A stretch of DNA of 64,000 bases from Marinagarivorans cellulosilyticus. Its GTDB lineage: Bacteria; Pseudomonadota; Gammaproteobacteria; Pseudomonadales; Cellvibrionaceae. Of this stretch, positions 17,820-27,119 are shown in pieces. The translations under genes were made by a program, and so were the position numbers. The stretch lies in NCBI RefSeq assembly GCF_021655555.1, contig NZ_AP023086.1:4184685-4248684 (forward strand), given 5' to 3'. How positions within the stretch are numbered: the stretch's first letter is position 1; each line of letters starts with the position of its first letter. The notes under the pieces were generated by a model. It had not been told where the DNA came from and ran no database searches. It saw only the letters and a program-made list of their open reading frames with translations.

Positions 17820-19613
17820 CTAAAATCGCTGCTCCGCGCGCAACAGCAGCTGATAATTACCAGCTTCTTTTTTGTAGCCTGTAGGCGCAGCTAAATCAAT
17901 ATGCACAATATTACTGACGTGGGTTTTGCTAGACATTATGCGCAAGCCCACACCGACATTACTGAGCAGCTCACCATCGTAACCGCCGTTATCAATGGCA
18001 AAATGGTCATTCCGTAGCGTCGCAACATCAACGTAGCCCACCCAACCGATACGAATAATATTTAGCAAATGCCAATCGGTGTGATAACGGTATTCAAAAG
18101 AGCCGCCATAAACCTTATTACCCAAAACATAATCTGCAGGATAACCACGCACCAAGGCTGCCCCCCCCAAACTCAATGCATCGTGAATACCTGCTACTTG
18201 GCTTTGCTGGTACTTACCTATAGCCACTAAACGCTGACGCTCATCGAGCAACCAACGATAATCTGCGGACAACAAAGCAGAATAGTAAGTATCGCTTTGC
18301 TCGTTAACCGAGCCGTTGTCTTTGTAATGAATAACATCCAGCGAAGATACAATAGAAAACACGGCTTTCGGTAAAGTAAATAACTGTTTGTAAGTACCAC
18401 TACCAACAACGGCTGCGCGCTGATTCTTATTTTCTGGGCTATAACCCATAGAAGCTTGCCAATAGGCGCCTACGCGTAAATCTTCAACCGACTCGATATA
18501 GTTGATGTTTTTCATTACGACATAATCAGTCGATTGATGCTCCAAGGCCAGCCACGGAAAACTTAAATCATCGAGCTTTTGAGGTTGCAAAGCATCCTCA
18601 CCAGTAAAGCCTGCATATAATTCTTGTCGCTGCGTAATACCGGCATAAATGCGGCTAACACTACCGGCATTAAAACGCTGCTGAAAAGCTGCAAATACCG
18701 TTTTTTCATCGCTATCAATATCATATGCCGCAACCTCTTTGCCGTTTTGCTCTGTAGTGACACGGGCACGATTTTGGTCAACACTGAATTCAAAAGATGA
18801 CACCGTCGCGTCGGTATAAAAGGGTTTGGCAAAACGAAAAGACCGCGCATAACCATCGGAGTTGTCACTAAAGCCAAACCCTAAAGATAACGGCTTACCC
18901 AAGATATAATCTTTTTCAAAACGGTAAGCGACAGAACTGCGCTGGTCGTCCTTTGTTAACACCACTGAAATTTCGCTACCCGAGCCTAAAAAGTTACCCT
19001 CTACAAGCCCCACTCTCGATTTGCTTTGTCCGCCCTCGCGGCTAGCGCTAACAATGGGCTGAGTAGTCCAAGCATCTTTGGTTACAACTAATAAGTGAAC
19101 CCTGTTATTGCAAGTTGCAACGGGCATGATAAAAGCATCCGACAAATACGATTGCGCACGTAAATTTCGCTCGGCTTCAGTTACCGTTGCAGGATCGAGA
19201 GCATCGCCCTCTGCAAATTGCAATTGCGGGCGCAATGTTGACTCACGCGTACGCATATTGAGTGAATTAACAAAGCGATAAAGCGGGTTGTTTTCATCAG
19301 GGTTTGCAACATCAAAAACATCAACCCGATCAAACGCAATGGTTTCAATGACCATTTGCTGATAATCAGAAAACCGATTATCTGAATGGCGATTTGATAA
19401 TAAATGCTGCTGATATTCACTCCTCGATACATTAAAAGACAGGCAGTCGTCTTTAGCCGAAAATTTATCAACAAGTAAAGGCTGTGCACATATGGGCGCC
19501 ACTGGCACCAAAAGTAACAATAAAAGGCTACTTACCGTGTATTGCCGCGCAAAACCATACACCAAATGCACATAGGCTTGCGCTCGCTTGACGAGGTTAT
19601 ACACTAAATTCAC
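17820..19613 (-). CDS. Omp85-like outer-membrane beta-barrel protein
   Basis: 597 residues. A leader with a long charged region, hydrophobic core and AQP cleavage site; a POTRA-like N-terminal region (LQFAEGDALDPATVTEAER and the following NLRAQSYLSDA fit the POTRA helix-strand pattern); then a C-terminal barrel of about 350 residues with alternating strands, the Omp85 loop motif LVRGYPADYVLG, and a terminal aromatic signature ending in Phe (LLLRAEQRF). Size is close to TamA, but only one POTRA-like repeat can be made out. The start is GTG with no strong ribosome site. Family clear, substrate unknown. Confidence 0.8.
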   Translation of the reverse strand: MNLVYNLVKRAQAYVHLVYGFARQYTVSSLLLLLLVPVAPICAQPLLVDKFSAKDDCLSFNVSRSEYQQHLLSNRHSDNRFSDYQQMVIETIAFDRVDVFDVANPDENNPLYRFVNSLNMRTRESTLRPQLQFAEGDALDPATVTEAERNLRAQSYLSDAFIMPVATCNNRVHLLVVTKDAWTTQPIVSASREGGQSKSRVGLVEGNFLGSGSEISVVLTKDDQRSSVAYRFEKDYILGKPLSLGFGFSDNSDGYARSFRFAKPFYTDATVSSFEFSVDQNRARVTTEQNGKEVAAYDIDSDEKTVFAAFQQRFNAGSVSRIYAGITQRQELYAGFTGEDALQPQKLDDLSFPWLALEHQSTDYVVMKNINYIESVEDLRVGAYWQASMGYSPENKNQRAAVVGSGTYKQLFTLPKAVFSIVSSLDVIHYKDNGSVNEQSDTYYSALLSADYRWLLDERQRLVAIGKYQQSQVAGIHDALSLGGAALVRGYPADYVLGNKVYGGSFEYRYHTDWHLLNIIRIGWVGYVDVATLRNDHFAIDNGGYDGELLSNVGVGLRIMSSKTHVSNIVHIDLAAPTGYKKEAGNYQLLLRAEQRF

Positions 19614-19654
19614 AGATCAACCATTCTGACAACTAACTCCCAAAAGACACTGAC

Positions 19655-21322
19655 ATGATACGCACTTTGCTTAAAGGATTTACAGCACTACTTATCGTCA
19701 TAGTCATCATTATTGCTTGGGCGCTGACAATCAACAAACCCCAGCAGCACAAATTTAAGCATTACAGTTTGCCTGAGGAGATACGCACACTCCAACAAAA
19801 CTGGACCGCAGACATTCGCCAGCAGATGAGCCACACAAGCTTCGGCTCACAAATTCTCCCATTAAGCTGGCTATTAAATCTAGAACATCCTTACAAGCCA
19901 AGCATGCTTATAGATGCCAAGAATATGGAAGCCCTTGGTTTTATCCCGCAACAACATGCCACAAACAACACCTACGGCCTCCCCTTAGGCTTTAGTATTG
20001 ACGCCAAAGAAAGTGAGGATTGGGCTGGCCTTACTTGCGCCGCCTGCCATACAGCCATAGTAGAGTTTGGCGCCCACAAAATACTCATTGACGGCGGCGC
20101 GGGGCAATTGGATTTTGTCCAATTCGAGCAAACGCTTCTTCAGGCGGTAGGGCTTACATTGCGCGACTCAGAACGATTTGAACGCTTCGCCAAAGCCATA
20201 CCTAACATCCCCACAACAAAACTCAAACAAGCGCTTTCGCAATGGCACAATAAAACCGCCAAGCGCTTGGCCATCAACAAAACACAAACGCCATATGGCT
20301 ATGGCCGACTAGATGCATTTGGAATCATATTCAATACCGTCGCGGTAGATGCTTTGGGCGTTGCGACCAACGTTCGCGCACCAGACGCTCCGGTTAGTAT
20401 TCCCGTACTATGGGACGCATCACACCTTGATGTTGTTCAGTGGAACGGCTCTGCCCCCAACAAAGAGCCCGGACCGTTAGGACAAAACGTGCCTACCGCT
20501 CTGGCGGTCTACGGCAACATCGTAATGGAAGCTAACTCTTTTGGCGGCTACTCCAGCTCTGTGAGAGTCAAAAACCTTGGCTACATGCAAAGCCGTTATT
20601 ACAAGCTTACCGCCCCTTCTTGGCCTCAAGACTTACTCGGAGAGCTCAACCAAGAGCAAATGCAACAAGGGGAAAAACTGTATCAGGCGCACTGCCAACA
20701 ATGTCATATCGTTGCAAATAATATAGATGACAAGCGCCAGTACACCGCAACACTAATCCCAATCGAGAGCATTGGTACTGACCCGGTAATGGCCAATAAC
20801 TTTGTCGACCGCAGGGTTAGTAGCGGCTTTTTAGCCGGCAAAAACTTAGCCATTATCGGTGGCGGGAAGCTCGCTGACGAAGTAGCGCCCATTGACCTTG
20901 TGATTAATGCCGCGGCAGGCGTTATGTTAAAGAAACCATTTAATACGCTGAGCGCACTGGCCGCCGAATTTCAATTCAACCTACCTAGACCAACGTTAGA
21001 AAATAAAAAAGTCTATAAGGCGCGGCAGCTAAACGGTATTTGGACGAGCGCGCCATACTTACACAACGGGTCGGTACCTAGCTTGTGGGATCTACTTACC
21101 CCAGAAGAGCAACGGCCAACACTTTTTTATACTGGAAGCCGTCAACTGGATACCCGAAAGGTGGGCTACCAATCAACAATTACAGAGGGCGCACCGCTAC
21201 CTGCCGCGACAACGCTATTTGATACCTCACTGTACGGCAACAGCAATGCTGGGCACAATTTTGGCACCACATTAACCGCTGTAGAAAAGTGGGCGCTAAT
21301 CGAATATTTAAAAAGCCTGTAA
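19655..21322 (+). CDS. Di-heme cytochrome c peroxidase-like protein, RoxA-like
   Basis: 555 residues with an N-terminal hydrophobic anchor or uncleaved signal (residues about 7-26). Two heme c sites: CAACH (128-132) and CQQCH (347-351). The C-terminal block LNGIWTSAPYLHNGSVPSLW followed by RPTLFYTGSR is the pattern of the RoxA/MauG-related di-heme proteins. RoxA and RoxB are extracellular rubber oxygenases; many close relatives have unknown substrates, so only the family is claimed. It is shorter than RoxA (about 680). The gene stands alone, divergent from the Omp85 gene and convergent with gpsA. Confidence 0.8.
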   Translation: MIRTLLKGFTALLIVIVIIIAWALTINKPQQHKFKHYSLPEEIRTLQQNWTADIRQQMSHTSFGSQILPLSWLLNLEHPYKPSMLIDAKNMEALGFIPQQHATNNTYGLPLGFSIDAKESEDWAGLTCAACHTAIVEFGAHKILIDGGAGQLDFVQFEQTLLQAVGLTLRDSERFERFAKAIPNIPTTKLKQALSQWHNKTAKRLAINKTQTPYGYGRLDAFGIIFNTVAVDALGVATNVRAPDAPVSIPVLWDASHLDVVQWNGSAPNKEPGPLGQNVPTALAVYGNIVMEANSFGGYSSSVRVKNLGYMQSRYYKLTAPSWPQDLLGELNQEQMQQGEKLYQAHCQQCHIVANNIDDKRQYTATLIPIESIGTDPVMANNFVDRRVSSGFLAGKNLAIIGGGKLADEVAPIDLVINAAAGVMLKKPFNTLSALAAEFQFNLPRPTLENKKVYKARQLNGIWTSAPYLHNGSVPSLWDLLTPEEQRPTLFYTGSRQLDTRKVGYQSTITEGAPLPAATTLFDTSLYGNSNAGHNFGTTLTAVEKWALIEYLKSL

Positions 21323-21334
21323 TACAAACCAAGG

Positions 21335-22360
21335 TTAGCGGTCGTATTCTACGTCGGTATTTGCCTCGCCTGTCATTAGCTGCTGAATAATACTTTCTAT
21401 ATTTTGTTGCATAAACAAAACAGCATATAACGCTTGCACTAAAGGCATATAAACACCGAGCTCATCCGCTTTGTGCTTAACTGTTTTCAAGGTATTCACA
21501 CCCTCCACAGCTTGGCCAATATCGCTAACGGCTTGATCTAAGGATTGCCCCTTACCTACCGCATAACCTGCCCGGTAATTACGGCTCATATCAGAAGTAC
21601 AGGTTAAAATTAAATCACCAACGCCAGCTAAGCCTAAAAACGTCATGGTATCGGCACCTAAACAATTGGCAAAACGGCTCATTTCCGCCAGGCTTCGCGT
21701 TAAGATCATCGCTAAAGTATTTTGACCACAACCTAATGCCGCAGCCATGCCAGTAATGATTGCGTAAATATTTTTTAAAGCGCCAGCCAGTTCGACACCG
21801 TAACGGTCTGGGTTGGAATAAACGCGAAAAGTCCCCGACGAAAACACACCAGGTATTAACTCCAGCACCTCTTGATGCTCGCTGGCTACAACACTTGCAG
21901 TGTATTGATTATTCACAATTTCAGCCGCGAAGTTAGGGCCACTTAAAACACCTATTTTGACATCCTGCAGCTCTTGTTCGAGTATTTGGCTCATCAAGGT
22001 AAAACTGCCAATCTCTATACCTTTAGTCGTACTAACAACTATGGTGCCAGGCTTTAATAAACCAGAAACTTGCTCAGCAACTTCACGAAAAGATTTACTC
22101 GGAATAGCAATGACCACTAAATCACAACCTTCAACACATTGCGCTAAATCGCTGCAAAATGCTAAATCTGAGTGCAATTGGTAATTCGGTAAATATTGCC
22201 GATTACAGCGCGTTTCACGACACTCTTGCGCTCTTGCTTCATCGCGTATCCACAGGCGCGCCCGATGGCCATTTGTCGCGATAATATTGGCTATTGCCGT
22301 ACCAAAGCTACCACCACCCAATACGGCAACACGCCTTACACTTTCAGAACTAAGAGCCAC
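21335..22360 (-). CDS. gpsA: Glycerol-3-phosphate dehydrogenase [NAD(P)+]
   Basis: 341 residues. Makes sn-glycerol 3-phosphate from dihydroxyacetone phosphate for phospholipid synthesis; cytosolic. N-terminal Rossmann motif VAVLGGGSFGTAIAN, then STTKGIE, LSGPNFAAE, the catalytic Lys in GVELAGALKNIYAIITGMA, and LAGVGDLILTC. ATG start. It lies downstream of htpG on the same strand, but a strong terminator separates them, so it has its own promoter in the 90-base gap. Confidence 0.97.
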   Translation of the reverse strand: MALSSESVRRVAVLGGGSFGTAIANIIATNGHRARLWIRDEARAQECRETRCNRQYLPNYQLHSDLAFCSDLAQCVEGCDLVVIAIPSKSFREVAEQVSGLLKPGTIVVSTTKGIEIGSFTLMSQILEQELQDVKIGVLSGPNFAAEIVNNQYTASVVASEHQEVLELIPGVFSSGTFRVYSNPDRYGVELAGALKNIYAIITGMAAALGCGQNTLAMILTRSLAEMSRFANCLGADTMTFLGLAGVGDLILTCTSDMSRNYRAGYAVGKGQSLDQAVSDIGQAVEGVNTLKTVKHKADELGVYMPLVQALYAVLFMQQNIESIIQQLMTGEANTDVEYDR

Positions 22361-22401
22361 AATTCATCCTCTCGATTATTCGTATCCACCCAATACAATA
22401 A

Positions 22402-22433
22402 AAAACCCCGAAAGCTGATGCTATCGGGGTTTT
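22402..22433 (-). terminator. htpG rho-independent terminator
   Basis: Inverted repeat AAAACCCCGA/TCGGGGTTTT with a 12-base loop that can add three more pairs. On the minus strand the GC stem is followed by a T run, and it sits 20 bases after the htpG stop. Confidence 0.9.
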
Positions 22434-22453
22434 GTTACAGCCATTCTAAAAAA

Positions 22454-24355
22454 TTAATTGCTCAATTCAAGCAATAATTTATTCAGGCGTTGTACGTACG
22501 CGGCTGGATCATTCAAACTGCCACCTTCGGCTAAACTTGCTTGATCAAACAACACTTTCGCCAAATCAGCGAAGCGGTCTTCATCAGGCTCTTGATCCAG
22601 TTTATTCACCAGCGGGTGCTCAGGGTTTAATTCTATCGTTGGCTTGCTTTCTGGTACGGCTTGGCCTGCAGATTCCAACAAACGGCGCATTTGCGCACCC
22701 ATTTCGTCATTAGCTACAACCAAACACGCTGGCGAATCCGTTAAGCGATGGGTAATGCGAACAGCGGTCACATCATCGGCCAAGACTTTAGTCATGCGCT
22801 CGGTTAAACCTTCAAGTTGCTTTTCGGCTTCCTCTTGCGCCTTTTTATCCTCTTCGGTTTCAACAGCACCTAAGTCCAACTCGCCCTTGCCAACATCTTG
22901 GAAAGACTTGCCATCGTATTCGTTTAGGTGTCCCATTAACCAATCATCTACACGATCAGTTAACAGCAGCACCTCAATGCCTTTTTTCTTAAATACTTCT
23001 AAATGAGGGCTATTTTTTGCTGTGTTATAGTTGTCGGCCACAACATAATAAATTTTATCTTGGCCTTCAGCCATGCGCTCGATGTATTGATCTAACGATT
23101 GATCCTGCTTGCCAGACTCGCTCACGGTTGAAGTAAAGCGCAATAACTTGGCAATTTTTTCGCGATTAGCAAAATCTTCGGCTGGGCCTTCTTTCATGAC
23201 CTCGCCAAATTCAGACCAAAAGCCAGCGTATTTTTCCGCATCTTTTTTGGCCATTTTTTCCAGCATATCAAGCACACGCTTAGTTAGCGCAGATTTCATG
23301 CTATCAATATTAGGGTCTTTTTGAAGAATTTCTCGCGAAACATTCAGCGACAAATCATTAGAGTCGACTACACCTTTAATAAAGCGCAAGTACAACGGAA
23401 GAAATTGTTCGGCCTCATCCATAATAAACGTGCGCTGCACATACAATTTTAAACCGCGCGCCGCATCGCGATATTGAATATCCATCCCCGCCTTAGAAGG
23501 TACATAAAGCAAACTGGTGTAATCCAACTTACCTTCAACGCGGTTATGGCTCCACGTTAATGCATCTTGGTAATCGTGGCTAATGTGCTTATAAAATTCT
23601 TGATATTCTTCGTCTTTTACGTCACTGCGCGAGCGCGTCCACAGCGCCGTTGCACGGTTGATGGTTTCATCTTCAGGCGCTTTTTCTTCGCCTTCTTCAG
23701 CCTCAACCTGCTTTTCCATAATAATCGGCAAAGAGATATGATCTGAATACTTTTTAATAATTGAACGCAAACGCCAGCCATCGGCAAAGTCTTCTTCACC
23801 TTTTTTAAGGTGCAAAACAATTTCAGTGCCGCGCTTTTCTTTATCTACTGTAGCAACAGTATATTCAGCCTCGCCTTGGCTTGCCCAATGTACGCCATTT
23901 TCAGCCTTATCACCGGCGCGGCGCGTAAACACTTCGACTTTATCAGCAACAATAAACGCTGAATAAAAACCAACACCGAATTGGCCAATCAGTTGTGAAT
24001 CTTTTTTCTGGTCACCTGACAAATTCTGTAAAAATTGCGCAGTACCTGACTTGGCAATGGTCCCTAAGTGCGCGACAACCTCGTCACGATTCATACCTAT
24101 GCCGTTATCGCTAATGGTGAGGGTATTAGCTTCTTTGTCAAAGGTAATACGGATAGCCAGCTCTGGATCGCTTTCGTACAAATCACCGTTAGCCAAAGCT
24201 TCGAAACGGAGTTTATCGGCAGCATCAGAGGCATTTGAAATCAACTCACGCAGGAAAATTTCCTTATTGGAATAAAGCGAGTGAATCATCAAATGGAGTA
24301 GTTGTTTGGCTTCGGTTTCAAAACCTCGTGTTTCAGCAGCTGCTTCGACTGTCAT
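22454..24355 (-). CDS. htpG: Chaperone HtpG (Hsp90)
   Basis: 633 residues, normal for bacterial Hsp90. ATP-binding motifs of the GHKL fold are plain: ELISNASDAADKLRF, ISDNGIGM and IGQFGVGFYSAF. The middle domain contains the conserved Arg region ending RGLKLYVQRTFIMDEAEQ, and the C-terminal dimerisation domain is complete. GGAGCC precedes the ATG. A sigma-32 promoter lies about 60 bases upstream and a strong terminator follows, so it is a single-gene heat-shock unit. Confidence 0.98.
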   Translation of the reverse strand: MTVEAAAETRGFETEAKQLLHLMIHSLYSNKEIFLRELISNASDAADKLRFEALANGDLYESDPELAIRITFDKEANTLTISDNGIGMNRDEVVAHLGTIAKSGTAQFLQNLSGDQKKDSQLIGQFGVGFYSAFIVADKVEVFTRRAGDKAENGVHWASQGEAEYTVATVDKEKRGTEIVLHLKKGEEDFADGWRLRSIIKKYSDHISLPIIMEKQVEAEEGEEKAPEDETINRATALWTRSRSDVKDEEYQEFYKHISHDYQDALTWSHNRVEGKLDYTSLLYVPSKAGMDIQYRDAARGLKLYVQRTFIMDEAEQFLPLYLRFIKGVVDSNDLSLNVSREILQKDPNIDSMKSALTKRVLDMLEKMAKKDAEKYAGFWSEFGEVMKEGPAEDFANREKIAKLLRFTSTVSESGKQDQSLDQYIERMAEGQDKIYYVVADNYNTAKNSPHLEVFKKKGIEVLLLTDRVDDWLMGHLNEYDGKSFQDVGKGELDLGAVETEEDKKAQEEAEKQLEGLTERMTKVLADDVTAVRITHRLTDSPACLVVANDEMGAQMRRLLESAGQAVPESKPTIELNPEHPLVNKLDQEPDEDRFADLAKVLFDQASLAEGGSLNDPAAYVQRLNKLLLELSN

Positions 24356-24414
24356 TATCAGGCTCCTATCATTTGCAGTGTTTTGTTATGCATGAGAATG
24401 GTAAGTGCCTGCCA

Positions 24415-24443
24415 AGATGGGGTTAGCCTTTCTTAATTTCAAG
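24415..24443 (-). promoter_or_regulatory. Sigma-32 heat-shock promoter of htpG
   Basis: On the minus strand the -35 element CTTGAA (24443-24438) is followed after 15 bases by the -10 element CCCCATCT (24422-24415), close to the consensus CTTGAA / CCCCATnT. Transcription would begin near 24408, giving a leader of about 50 bases before the htpG ATG. No other perfect match was noticed in the window. Confidence 0.85.
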
Positions 24444-24456
24444 GGCTGCCATTTGA

Positions 24457-24783
24457 TTAATGACAATCGTAAACATGGAATTGCTGCTCGCCATCGGTCA
24501 GCTGGCCTTTGGCAACAATGGTATCACCGCCCATCACGGCAGCTTGATTCTTTGCCAATGTAATCAACTCGTTGGCTTGCTTATCTTCTGAGCGCCCGAC
24601 AACAACGATTTTAGATAATGTTTTCGAGGTCGTTTCACCAATTTTACCGCAGCCACCGACAGCCTGCGCCTTAACCAGTGCAACGTATTGCGAATCAACA
24701 CTAGGGCTTACCCAGCTACAACCCGAGGCCGTAGCCGCCACCGTTAACACTACCGCACGAGCAACAACAGATTTCAGTTTCAT
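24457..24783 (-). CDS. DUF4156 lipoprotein
   Basis: About 108 residues. Signal peptide with lipobox ATASGC, then a small domain with GCGKIGETTSK, NELITLAKNQAAVMGGDTIV and a C-terminal FHVYDC; the two Cys and the AAVMGGDT helix are what identifies DUF4156, a small lipoprotein family related in fold to RcsF. The start at 24783 (MKLKSVV) gives a standard lipoprotein leader; the longer frame adds 11 unsupported residues. It sits 38 bases after the FHA gene on the same strand. Function unknown. Confidence 0.8.
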   Translation of the reverse strand: MKLKSVVARAVVLTVAATASGCSWVSPSVDSQYVALVKAQAVGGCGKIGETTSKTLSKIVVVGRSEDKQANELITLAKNQAAVMGGDTIVAKGQLTDGEQQFHVYDCH

Positions 24784-24821
24784 AAGGGGTTCTCTTTTTA
24801 TATTAGGTGAATTCAAACGAT

Positions 24822-25796
24822 TTACTCTTTTGACGCCGGGCCATCACTGAGACCATAAAGGGCTTGCGCCTCAAGCACAAAAGCACTGGAACCAATGGCG
24901 GAGCGATAATTGCTGGCAGGCGCCACTAAAACCCTCTGGTAAGGCACTCTAGCGACAGATTCTGGACGATCGATGTAAGTAATTACAAGGTTCAAGACCA
25001 TCGCACTAGGCACTAACAGAGCCGCAGCCACCCGGCCTAGCCACATCAGGCGAGTTGCCATAGCGACACTGGCCAATACTGCAATAAAAAATACGCTCGC
25101 GGTCAGCATTGTGTTAACAACGCCCCAAACGGCTTCTGAAGGCAAATGGTAAGCAAACCAAGGCACGGTAAAACTCAGCGCCGACAACACGACAACCCCC
25201 GCCCCAGCAACCAGCGCTTGCGTTACAAAGCGGCCATCACCGCGCAAAGCTCGCCCAACTGATGCCCAAGCAACACCGTAAGCAAATACCGCCGCAACCA
25301 CATACAACGATTCAAGACTGTAACGCTTTAATGCCGTAGCCACTGGCAGCGCCAAATAAGATTCAACAATACTCACAATAGCAACGATAACCGCCATAAC
25401 AACAACCACAGGCCAAATGCTAACCGCATGTATAAACCTATGCCGCAGCGTAAGCGCTTGCGCCTCGGGCACGTGGTGCGCGCTGTGGCAAAGCCTTAAG
25501 CGAGTCCGACCAATAACAATAATGTCGCCACTGGTTAATTGCGCCTTGCCGTGAAGCCGATACTTTTTACCGACAACAGGCTCAACCCACACACCGTTTT
25601 TAGAACCTAAGTCCACGCACTGTATTGCGTGCGTTAACTCATCAACACTTAACTGCACATGCTGCGCATCGACGAAAAGATCATCCACAATTAACGCCTG
25701 ATCAAACCCTCGACCAACACTAACAACTGGCTCGCAAAAGCGATTTAGCGTTAGTACATGATTCGACCGATTAATACGCTCTACAATGAGGGCCAT
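24822..25796 (-). CDS. FHA-domain multi-span membrane protein
   Basis: 324 residues. An N-terminal cytoplasmic FHA domain (residues about 20-100) has the phosphothreonine-reading pattern VSVGRGFDQ ... DLFVDAQHVQL ... DLGSKNGVWV. About five membrane helices follow between residues 125 and 275, with no recognisable enzymatic domain and a short C-terminal tail. It overlaps the end of the serine-protease gene by 16 bases. FHA domains bind phosphothreonine peptides; no Ser/Thr kinase or phosphatase gene lies in this window. A second FHA protein is encoded at 57029. Confidence 0.8.
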   Translation of the reverse strand: MALIVERINRSNHVLTLNRFCEPVVSVGRGFDQALIVDDLFVDAQHVQLSVDELTHAIQCVDLGSKNGVWVEPVVGKKYRLHGKAQLTSGDIIVIGRTRLRLCHSAHHVPEAQALTLRHRFIHAVSIWPVVVVMAVIVAIVSIVESYLALPVATALKRYSLESLYVVAAVFAYGVAWASVGRALRGDGRFVTQALVAGAGVVVLSALSFTVPWFAYHLPSEAVWGVVNTMLTASVFFIAVLASVAMATRLMWLGRVAAALLVPSAMVLNLVITYIDRPESVARVPYQRVLVAPASNYRSAIGSSAFVLEAQALYGLSDGPASKE

Positions 25797-27103
25797 GCTA
25801 GCACCTCCGAAAAATGCGCCAAGAGTTGTTGCGCAGACGCCTGCGTAACACCCGATAGCGTGTAATGCGCCATGACTGACTCGTGATCACGATCGACAGA
25901 AACAGCCATATAAAAAACATCGTTCAAGCCTTTCAGCTTTTTATAGGGGCGAACACAATAACTCACTCGGGCTCGCAGCCCTTGCGCATTCTCTACTTCA
26001 CGATCTAAGCACCGGTATGATGCCAACTGCTCTGTTGGCCCTCGATTACCGGGTACCGCGTGACCCGTTTCTTGTGCCAAATATTGGTACACACTAAAAG
26101 ACGGCCAGCTCTTGGCTTCGAAGAACATATACTCGTACTCAAAATAGCCCGAGCTAAAACCGTGTGATAAATACAGTGCCTGACCGCTATGACAACCTCG
26201 ACTTACGGTAAAAGTCTGCGCTTTCTTGTCTTTATCGCTATTACCCCAACACTCTAACCAAGGCAGCGGCGAGCTGGAAATCATCACTCCACCAAGCTGT
26301 GCCCGCTCCCATTCGGTATCCAGCGCGGCAGCAACCATCGACGATGTATGCGAGGCAATTTGATCTGCAATGCTTTGCAGTAACGGCTCGGCGCTTGGCG
26401 CTTCCTGATGGTTTACCAGCAATGCACTTAATGCACTACCTGGCACCAAAAAACCAATTTGGTTACCCGAAGTAGCAACATTTACCCCAACAACCTGTGA
26501 GTTTTTATTCACAACAGGCCCGCCACTCATCCCTGGATTAATCGCCCCACTAAAATGTATTTGTTCGACAAAACGGTGCTCAACCAAGCCATTGAAGTTG
26601 CCCTCAACAACCGTCATACCGATATCGTGCGGGTTCCCTAACGAATAGAGTGTCTCGCCTTTTTCGGGCAGACCTGAATCCAAAATAAAAGGCCGCCCAA
26701 CTAAACCCGCCGGTTCTACTGAGTCTATAGATTCAGTTTCGTCAGCATCAGGATCTTCCGCAATCGCGAGTAACGCTAAGTCGTGAACAGCATCAACAGC
26801 CACAACATCAAGCACCCAGGAAGTATCGTCCTTTTCTATTTCAATACGGTATTTTTCAGGCTCAAATATTTTTGAAGAAACAACATGATAATTGGTAGCC
26901 AGCAAGGTGCCATCAGCAATAATAAAACCCGAACCTAACGAGGCTTGACTGCCAGAAGCCAATTCAATAATGCGCACTTGAAACACAGACTCTTGAAACG
27001 CGGCATAAACGCCAACAGCATCATCCGACGCCCTAGCGCCCCCTGTCACAAACAGCAATGCAAGCACGACTATTTGAAAAAAACGCTGACTACAGTATTG
27101 CAA
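25781..27103 (-). CDS. Exported trypsin-like serine protease
   Basis: 440 residues. Signal peptide (VTGGARA-SDD), then a chymotrypsin-fold domain with complete triad: His73 in ATNYHVV, Asp108 in AVHDLALLA, Ser193 in NPGMSGGPVV. The approximately 200-residue C-terminal part contains several Cys (WGNSDKDKKAQ region, CLDREVENAQ, SYCVRPYKK) and matches no domain known to me. It lacks PDZ domains, so it is not DegP/DegS-like, and it lacks a GlyGly-CTERM tail despite the rhombosortase gene beside it. The start is TTG with GAGG seven bases upstream. Confidence 0.85.
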   Translation of the reverse strand: MQYCSQRFFQIVVLALLFVTGGARASDDAVGVYAAFQESVFQVRIIELASGSQASLGSGFIIADGTLLATNYHVVSSKIFEPEKYRIEIEKDDTSWVLDVVAVDAVHDLALLAIAEDPDADETESIDSVEPAGLVGRPFILDSGLPEKGETLYSLGNPHDIGMTVVEGNFNGLVEHRFVEQIHFSGAINPGMSGGPVVNKNSQVVGVNVATSGNQIGFLVPGSALSALLVNHQEAPSAEPLLQSIADQIASHTSSMVAAALDTEWERAQLGGVMISSSPLPWLECWGNSDKDKKAQTFTVSRGCHSGQALYLSHGFSSGYFEYEYMFFEAKSWPSFSVYQYLAQETGHAVPGNRGPTEQLASYRCLDREVENAQGLRARVSYCVRPYKKLKGLNDVFYMAVSVDRDHESVMAHYTLSGVTQASAQQLLAHFSEVLAWPSL

Positions 27104-27119
27104 ATTAACGCCTCATTTT

